A DNA stretch of 64,000 nucleotides from Hormiphora californensis (lineage: Eukaryota; Ctenophora; Tentaculata; Cydippida; Pleurobrachiidae), in assembly GCA_020137815.1 (NCBI GenBank), contig CM035358.1:5926466-5990465 (forward strand), written 5' to 3'. Within the stretch, counting starts at the first letter, position 1; the number at the start of each line of letters is the position of its first letter. A program made the translations under genes and the position numbers. The notes beneath the pieces are model-generated. The model searched no databases. It saw only the letters and a list, made by a program, of their open reading frames with translations, and was not told where the DNA came from. Positions 35,281-64,000 of this stretch are shown here, piece by piece.

Positions 35281-36637
35281 CTGTTGAAATGCCGACAAGA
35301 GGCCTTCAGAGTTGAAACTTGAAACTTGAAACTTGAAACTTGAAAATAAGTAAGGAAAAAGAGAACCCAAGAAAGCATTAAAAGAATTAAGAAAGTCGAT
35401 TTTAATAAAAAAAAAAACGAAAGAAAATTTAAATCTCGTCCCAAAAGTTTTTCGGTGGAGTTTAGAGAAGACGAGCACCTCTTCAATGGCTGGTTTTATT
35501 TTTCGCGCCCTCCCTTCCCTTCCCCGTCCTCCATTTGTTCACTCCCCCTTTTCTCTTCCATCACTCCCTGGCCCAACCCTTTTGTTTTCCCCCTACCCAG
35601 GTTGTTTCTGTTTCCGCCTTCTCCTTTTCTTTCTCACCGCCCTTTCCCCCTTTTTTTCTTCTTGTTTTCTACAATACTGGATTTAAGCTTGAAACACAAA
35701 GGTACTAACTTCAACAGGACTTTTGCATTATCCCCTGTGAAAGGGGCTACAACCCAAAACCCCAAACATTGGCTTCAAAAACAATTTTTAATTAAACAGA
35801 ATCTTTCCCAAATTGGGAATTTTCGGCCCCTGGACCCCAAAGTCGTTTCCCGTTACTCACCTTTCACTTCCCTGCTTCCCCTTTATGGAAATTTCAGGGT
35901 ATCTCGGGGGTCAAAATATAACTTAAGGGGCAGGCGCCAACGGGATAGGGGACTTATGGGGAGAGTTAAAGGGTTAAATTGGGCAGTTTTTCCATTAAAG
36001 ATGGTTTCCCCATTTTTTAAACCAGAATTGTTTGTGTGGATTTTGGGTTTGAAAAGGTTGGAAATTGTTTTACCCCCCATTTTTAATAAATTTAAGCTTA
36101 AAGGTTTTAACCCCTGGAAAATTTTTGTTCTGGCAATGACCATGTAAAAATCTTAAAACCCCCAGTGTTAGATTCCCATGTAGGGAATAATTCGTAGTAA
36201 CCTTTACTATAAATTAGTTCCATGCCGGGCCAGGTGAGCGGGATGGATCCCCCCAAAAAAATTTGCAAATAAAGCCAATGTTTTTGGGGGGAACACTTTT
36301 AAAGCAGTAAAAAAGTTTCCAGCCTGGAAAGTTCTCCGGCCCGCAATTTATTACAGATCCTTAACCAGGTTAAACTTTTTAACTAGGGGATCGCGTGTTT
36401 TAGTTTTTGTAAATTAAATCAGCAAGCCGGACGTTTGCAATCCAGCCCCAACGAAGGTAGACTTTCCAGGAAGGGGAATTATTAGATTAATCCATAGTCA
36501 ACACAATTCGCTTTGGAAAAAGGCCCGGCCCCCCCAGGCCTACCCCCGGTTTTAACCCGATTTCAACCACCCTTTTTTTTTTTTTTTTTAAAAAAAAGGG
36601 CCCCCTTAAAGTTTGAAGACTAGGGCCCCCGGGCCCC

Positions 36638-37045
36638 GTTCAGCTCAGTTTCAAAATTGCGCGGCTCGTGCCGCGTCAGCGCAATCCAAATTTATTCGCG
36701 TAGCGCAGCTCAGCTATCGAAGAAGTAAAATAGCTCAAATAAAAAGCTTAAGTCCATAAGGAACCATAATAAAGTTCAAGAGCCTCCAAGAGCGCACCAG
36801 GTCCAAGAGCACACCAGGACGGGCGACGTTAAAATCTGGGTGCCTTGTCACGCGCAAAACCAGAATTTACGCCGCGCGACCGCGCGCGCCGTTTTTTTCG
36901 ATTTCAGAAAATCACAGCTCAATAAAAAAAAAACAAAGATTTTGACTTTTTGAAACTTTTTTTTCCAAAAGTTCCCAAAGTGAAAAAAGAAAGTAAAAAG
37001 TGAAAAAAACCTGTTGAAATGCCGACAAGAGGCCTTCAGAGTTAC
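36638..37045 (+). repeat. Direct repeat, copy 2
   Basis: Begins with the same GTTCAGCTCAGTTTCAAAAT as 34,921 and differs by a few single-base changes and one insertion of about 15 bp (near 36,920-36,940). Confidence 0.85.
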
Positions 37046-37241
37046 AATCAAGTACGAAAACGATGGTTGCTGATGGGATAAAAAGAAACGTGGTTTGAAT
37101 GTGATTGAAATATATCCTCAAATGAATTAATTTAAGAGCTTTGTATATTCCAACTCCGTTATCTTGAATTCTTAATGAGATAAAGAATTCAAATTAAATG
37201 CATTGAAAAGTACTAAGAATTCTCTTTCGAAAACACTCGTT

Positions 37242-38021
37242 TATGGCGGTGCATGAGTGCACGATGAAATTTTCAACATAAACATGAAAAAAATTTAAAA
37301 AATGAAAAAGAAAATATAAATTTTTTTAAAAATTTTTTAAAAAAATGAAAAAAACGATTTTTGAAATTTTGTGTGCACTCATGCGCCGCGTGAACGGCTC
37401 AAAAGTGCACGGTAAAAAAATTGTTCCATTTTTTAAACAAATGTTCGTTTGCCTCAAATGTTGTTTTTAGACTTTGTCCCACCGTCCACCAAGCTTGACA
37501 CGTCGTCTAGACCGAGGCTGTACCCGTCTAGACGTGTTTTACCCCAGATGGGCTTGAGATGGAGTCAAATGGCCTTGAGACGGGTTGAAATGGGCTTGAA
37601 ATGGACTTGAAACGGGCTCGAAACAGGCTTTAGATGGGCTTGAGACGGGCTACTCGTAAAACGCAAGTCTTTAGCCTATTTCAACCCGTCTCAAGCCTCT
37701 TTCAAGCCCGTTTCGAGCCTGTTTGAGCCTGTTTTAGCCCGTCTCAAGCCCATCTGAATCCGTCTCAAGCCCATCTGGGGTAAAACACGTCTAGACAGGT
37801 ACAGCCTCGGTCTCTGTCTGGCGCCGCGACCCATCTGAGCGCACTGGAACAATTTTTTTACCGTGCACTTTTGAGCCGTTCACGCGGCGCATGAGTGCAC
37901 ACAAAATTTTCAAAAATCTTTTTTTTTCATTTTTTAAAATTTTTTATTTTTTTCTTTTTCATTTTTTAAATTTTTTCATGTTTTTGTTGAAAATTTCATC
38001 GTGCACTCATGCACCGCCATA
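37242..38021. mobile_element. 780-bp nested foldback element
   Basis: Outer ends TATGGCGGTGCATGAGTGCA and TGCACTCATGCACCGCCATA are inverted repeats; outer arms run to about 37,430 and from about 37,848. A second inverted pair lies inside: GTCTAGACCGAGGCTGTACC near 37,505 and GGTACAGCCTCGGTCTCTG near 37,800, around a degenerate GGGCTTGAGATGG repeat. One foldback appears to have inserted within another. Confidence 0.8.
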
Positions 38022-38684
38022 GACTGTTTGCTGGCATTTTTTACTTATCAATGGCGGGAGAATCATAAATTCGTCTTTTCAAAGGTTTTTTATTGTTTGG
38101 GAAGTCGTTCTTAGGAAAGCAAAAGTCAAAACAAAAAATACACACTTTTTTTTAAAAATGCACACTTTTTTAAAAAAGTCTGGGTCAAATTGAGCTTGGA
38201 ATTTCGAAATCGACAAAAATTTTCAAAATCAACAAAACGCGCAGCGCGCTCCGACGCGCAAATCGAAAAACGACGCCGCGCACCCCCCCATTTTCCCCAC
38301 TAGTTGAATTTGGCCGCTTGTCAGCGCTTTCAATTATTCTGTGCGCGCAACGTGGAAAGAATTTACTGCGCGCTCTTTTCAACCAAAACCTCTCCGCGCG
38401 CTACGTCTATAAGATCTGAACAAAAATAGACTTCTGTGGTTTGAGTCAATGCTAGGAATTGATAAGAGGTAACAAACGGAAATAATCACTTATATGATGG
38501 CACACACAAACACTTGTTTACAAACATAACAACAGACAAAAAACCTCTAATTTCATTAACACTTCATCAGATCGGCAATACAAAACAAACCGGAATGGCT
38601 CATATTATTTAGTTAAGATCAAATCACAAAAAAATAAATAAAAAATCATCTGACGGGGATCATAAAAAACAGCGGAAAGGGGAA

Positions 38685-60933
<22,249 letters not shown>

Positions 60934-61830
60934 CTGCAGGGAATATGATGTTAGTTTATATATATATGGTAGGGATTGTGTGATAGGGACGGTTATTAAA
61001 CCATAGCATAGTCACATCCTGCAGGGAATATGATGTTAGTTTATATATATGTCAAGATAGGATGAGAGAACCGCTATGAATGGCAATTGCTCTTCGAACC
61101 AATCGAGAGTACTTGTCTATTTAGTCGGTATATAAATCCATTTTGTTGTTGTTGTTGTTGTATATATATGGTAGGGATTGTGTGATAGGGACGGTTATTA
61201 AACCATAGCATAGTCACATCCTGCAGGGAATATATGATGTTAGTTTGGTAGGTAGGGATTGTGTGATAGGGACGGTTATTAAACCATAGCATAGTCACAT
61301 CCTGGGGAATATGATGTTAGTTTATATATATATATGGTAGGGATCGTGTGATAGGGACGGTTATTAAACCATAGCATAGTCACATCCTGGGGATGTTAGT
61401 TTGGTTTAGTTAGCTTATAACATCGCTGCCGGGAGATGGGAATTTTACATACTAGCAAAACTGGGGCGATCGTACCGATCGCAAATCGGTGACCTACAAC
61501 TATGGCTCATGCAACTATGGCTCATAAAATCTATGAGCCATAGATGCATGCAACTATGGCTCATAGATTTTATGAGCCATAGATGCATACAACTATGGCT
61601 CATAGAAATGTGATCTGATTAGGTTCTATGTGCCAAAGCTAGTAAGAGTGAGAGGGACGTGAGTGACACGTGAGTGACACGTGAGTGACACGTGAGTGAC
61701 ATGTGAGTGACACGTGAGTGACACGTGAGTGACACGTGAGTGACACGTGAGTTTTCGAATCATGTAATATTAAATGAGCACAAATGTAAACGATTTACAT
61801 AATGATAAATCTAATATTACATAATTAAAA

Positions 61831-62175
61831 TTACACTATCAGTTCATCTTGGATATAATGGTAACAGGGGTCCTTCTTTGGACAGTTCATAGAGCATTTC
61901 ACGTGAATCAGCAGCTCCTTAACATGATGTTTATTCAAATCTATGATCGGATAGGTACTAAACAACCGCCTTGCATTATCACTATCAGGATCCACAGTAA
62001 AAAAACTCTCCAACTGGTCTGATTTTCGAGAAAGTAGTATAGGTAGGATGTTCCCAGAAATTGCCTGGCTAAAGTTTATGATCTTTCACACTCTTCCAAA
62101 ACCTCCCGGTACTCGTTGAACGTTGTAGTGTTGTTCGTGACGTCGATAACAATTATAGCTAGTGAATCCACTAAC
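61831..62175 (-). pseudogene. Decayed coding fragment in the left palindrome arm
   Basis: The minus strand has two overlapping frames: one with DSLAIIVIDVTNNTTTFNEY and RQFLGTSYLYYF further on, and after a shift ESFFTVDPDSDNARRLFSTY with CPKKDPCYHYIQDELIV at the end. The same pair occurs inverted at 63,016-63,357. The frame shift near 62,000 is present in both arms. I do not recognise the protein; the C-terminal part of a transposon-encoded protein is the simplest guess. Confidence 0.5.
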
Positions 62176-63015
62176 AAATTCTAATGAGCGGGATGGATAT
62201 TTGACAGTGTCACATATCCACCCCCTCACTGATACGATTCTGGGATGCGCCATTAGCAGAGTGAAACGATACGAGATACGAAACTTATGATTTGGGGGAG
62301 CTCATTAGCAGTGTGTGACGATAGGTATATGGAACATGATTCGGGGAAGCTGATTAGGAGTGCTAGACGATATGAGACACGATTCGGAGAATGTTTTATC
62401 GCTCTTTCTATCTATCTCTATCTCTATCTATCTCTATCTTTTTGTCAATTATCTTGGACTTGAGAACCAGATGAGGTGCCTACCATTATACATACTATAA
62501 TGCGAGCTGACGCTACACACTTGGTGAGTTTAGTGCCCTTATTTTTGGTAATAAGAGCCTATCGGCTCGCCTCATTGTTTTTAGGAAGATATGTTGTTTT
62601 AGATACAACAACATATCCCCCTAAAAACAACGGGGCTGAGCCGACATCCAGATAAAAAAGGAAAAGGAGTATGGACAAAAATAAGGGCACCAAAGTTTGT
62701 AGCTTCCTCGCATTAGTATGAGTAGGTATCTCATCTGGTTCTCAAGATAATTGACAAAAAGAAATAGAGATAGATAGAATGAGCGATAAAACATTCTCCG
62801 AATCGTGTCTCATATCGTCTAGCACTCCTAATAAGCTTCCCCGAATCATGTTCCATATACCGTATCGTCTCACACTGCTAATGAGCTCCCCCAAATCATA
62901 AGTTTCGTATCTCGTATCGTTTCACTCTGCTAATGGCGCATCCCAGAATCGTATCAGTGAGGGGGGTGGATATGTGACACTGTCAAATATATCCATCCCG
63001 CTCATTAGAATTTGT

Positions 63016-63357
63016 TAGTGGATTCACTAGCTATAATTGTTATCGACGTCACGAACAACACTACAACGTTCAACGAGTACCGGGAGGTTTTGAAAGAGTG
63101 TGAAAGATCAGAAACTTTAGCCAGGCAATTTCTGGGAACATCCTACCTATACTACTTTCTCGAAAATCACACCTGTTGGAGAGTTTTTTATTGTGGATCC
63201 TGATAGTGATAATGCAAGGCGGCTGTTTAGTACCTATCCGATCATAGATTTGAATAAACATCGTGTTAAGGAGCTGCTGATTCACGTGAAATGCTCTATG
63301 AACCGCCCAAAGAAGGACCCCTGTTACCATTATATCCAAGATGAACTGATAGTGTAA
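63016..63357 (+). pseudogene. Decayed coding fragment in the right palindrome arm
   Basis: Inverted counterpart of the fragment at 61,831-62,175, with a few substitutions (HTCW for QTSW; CSMNRPK for CSMNCPK). Together they show the two arms have begun to diverge. Confidence 0.5.
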
Positions 63358-63869
63358 TTTTAATTATGTAATATTAGATTTATCATTATGTAAATCGTTC
63401 ACATTTGTGCTCATTTAATATTACATGATTCGAAAACTCACGTGTCACTCACATGTCACTCACGTGTCACTCACATGTCACTCACGTGTCACTCACATGT
63501 CACTCACGTGTCACTCACGTGTCACTCACGTGTCACTCACGTCCCTCTCACTCTTACTAGCTTTGGCACATAGAACCTAATCAGATCACATTTCTATGAG
63601 CCATAGTTGTATGCATCTATGGCTCATAAAATCTATGAGCCATAGTTGCATGCATCTATGGCTCATAGATTTTATGAGCCATAGTTGCATGAGCCATAGT
63701 TGTAGGTAATCCGCAAATCGAGGGGTCTGTTTCTATGCTTTTCTCTCTGCCTGTCTGCTATATGCTATGTGATGTGATCCCTCTCTTTTTCTCTCTTTCT
63801 CTCCCTTTTATACATGTGATGTGACCCCTCAAGTCGCAAGCAGTTCTCAACACGTGTGATACGTGATAC

Positions 63870-63965
63870 CTACGAATCACGTCGTCACACTGACGGATCA
63901 CGTCGTCACACTGACGGATCACGTCGTCACACTGACGGATCACGTCGTCACATTGACGATATGGT
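63870..63965. repeat. 21-bp tandem repeat with GATCACGTCGTCACACTGAC
   Basis: Four copies of GATCACGTCGTCACACTGAC with a following G. The translated Arg-Gln-Cys-Asp-Asp repeat has no other support. Confidence 0.88.
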
Positions 63966-64000
63966 GTCACATTTCCGTGCAAATTTGCATTAGATATAGT

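Larger units (their letters stand above)
33730..38684. other. Non-coding region with a duplicated low-quality segment and a foldback
   Basis: No supported exon. A block of about 205 bp at 34,921-35,125 recurs almost exactly at 36,638-36,842 and the match continues to about 37,045. Sequence between about 35,480 and 36,640 looks like an error-filled copy of the segment before 34,920. A nested foldback is at 37,242-38,021. The stretch 38,040-38,400 is A/T-rich, then GC-rich (CGCGCAGCGCGC), with nothing recognisable. Confidence 0.55.
61493..63706. mobile_element. 2.2-kb near-perfect palindrome (giant foldback)
   Basis: CCTACAACTATGGCTCATGC at 61,493 returns inverted at the right end (GAGCCATAGTTGTAGG). 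The symmetry continues through ACGTGAGTGACACGTGAGTG repeats (61,655-61,752 against 63,436-63,540) to a centre near 62,600 with a small hairpin (ATATGTTGTTTTAGATACAACAACATAT region). Each arm is about 1.1 kb and holds the same decayed coding fragment. Confidence 0.88.
61391..64000. other. Right-edge region: large palindrome and short tandem repeats
   Basis: No supported exon, although the ABCA gene must continue upstream (to the right) if complete. It contains the 2.2-kb palindrome (61,493-63,706) and, at 63,880-63,960, four copies of CACGTCGTCACACTGACGGAT-like 21-bp repeat. Confidence 0.6.

Noticed and set aside
35455-36147. A 230-codon plus-strand open frame
   Set aside because: It spans the probable low-quality sequence, has no domain, and begins in a low-complexity TTTCCC stretch.

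Overview
The window is nuclear DNA from an animal, most likely a marine or freshwater invertebrate. Genes are split into many short exons (about 25 to 660 bp) by GT-AG introns of roughly 60 bp to 9.5 kb. (CT)n/(GA)n runs are very common, and minisatellites, foldback elements and MITEs fill introns and intergenic DNA. I see no bacterial operon structure, rRNA or CRISPR array. I cannot name the phylum from sequence alone; a sponge or another early-branching or lophotrochozoan invertebrate would fit.

Layout. (1) 3.1-9.9 kb, minus strand: a coiled-coil protein gene I do not recognise, in at least 13 phase-consistent exons. (2) 14.8-16.8 kb, plus: a small secreted or membrane-anchored Cys-rich protein resembling Ly6/uPAR (LU, three-finger) proteins, with a large foldback element just downstream. 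(3) 19.1-27.5 kb, minus: a homologue of SPATA22, the meiosis-specific partner of MEIOB; the N-terminal motif and the C-terminal OB-like region are clear, the middle is less certain. (4) 30.3-33.6 kb, minus: an eight-exon helical protein I do not recognise. (5) 33.6-38.7 kb: repeats, including what looks like a poor-quality duplicate assembly of one locus. (6) 38.7-60.9 kb, minus: the 3' half of an ABCA-family full transporter (second transmembrane domain, second nucleotide-binding domain, C-terminus); the first half must lie beyond the right edge or in sequence not recognised here. (7) 50.2-58.6 kb, plus: a 25-exon gene nested inside one 9.5-kb ABCA intron. It encodes a signal peptide, a chitin-binding-type Cys-rich module, a stonustoxin-like (SNTX, MACPF/CDC superfamily) region, fibronectin III domains, a coiled coil and a C-terminal PAN/apple-like Cys-rich part. 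(8) 61.5-63.7 kb: a 2.2-kb near-perfect palindrome carrying a decayed coding fragment in each arm.

The most interesting pattern is architectural. In at least ten introns from all five genes, tandem repeats begin exactly at an exon-intron junction, and the repeated unit carries the splice site plus the first or last bases of the exon. This suggests recurrent intron growth by tandem duplication across splice junctions. Other observations are a hAT-type MITE carrying a GTCACGTGAC E-box between two CCAAT boxes, one copy of which sits on a splice donor; a short tRNA-derived retroposon with a perfect 16-bp target duplication; a +1 frame break in the ABCA gene; and an SPATA22 exon flanked by complementary (CU)n and (GA)n tracts.
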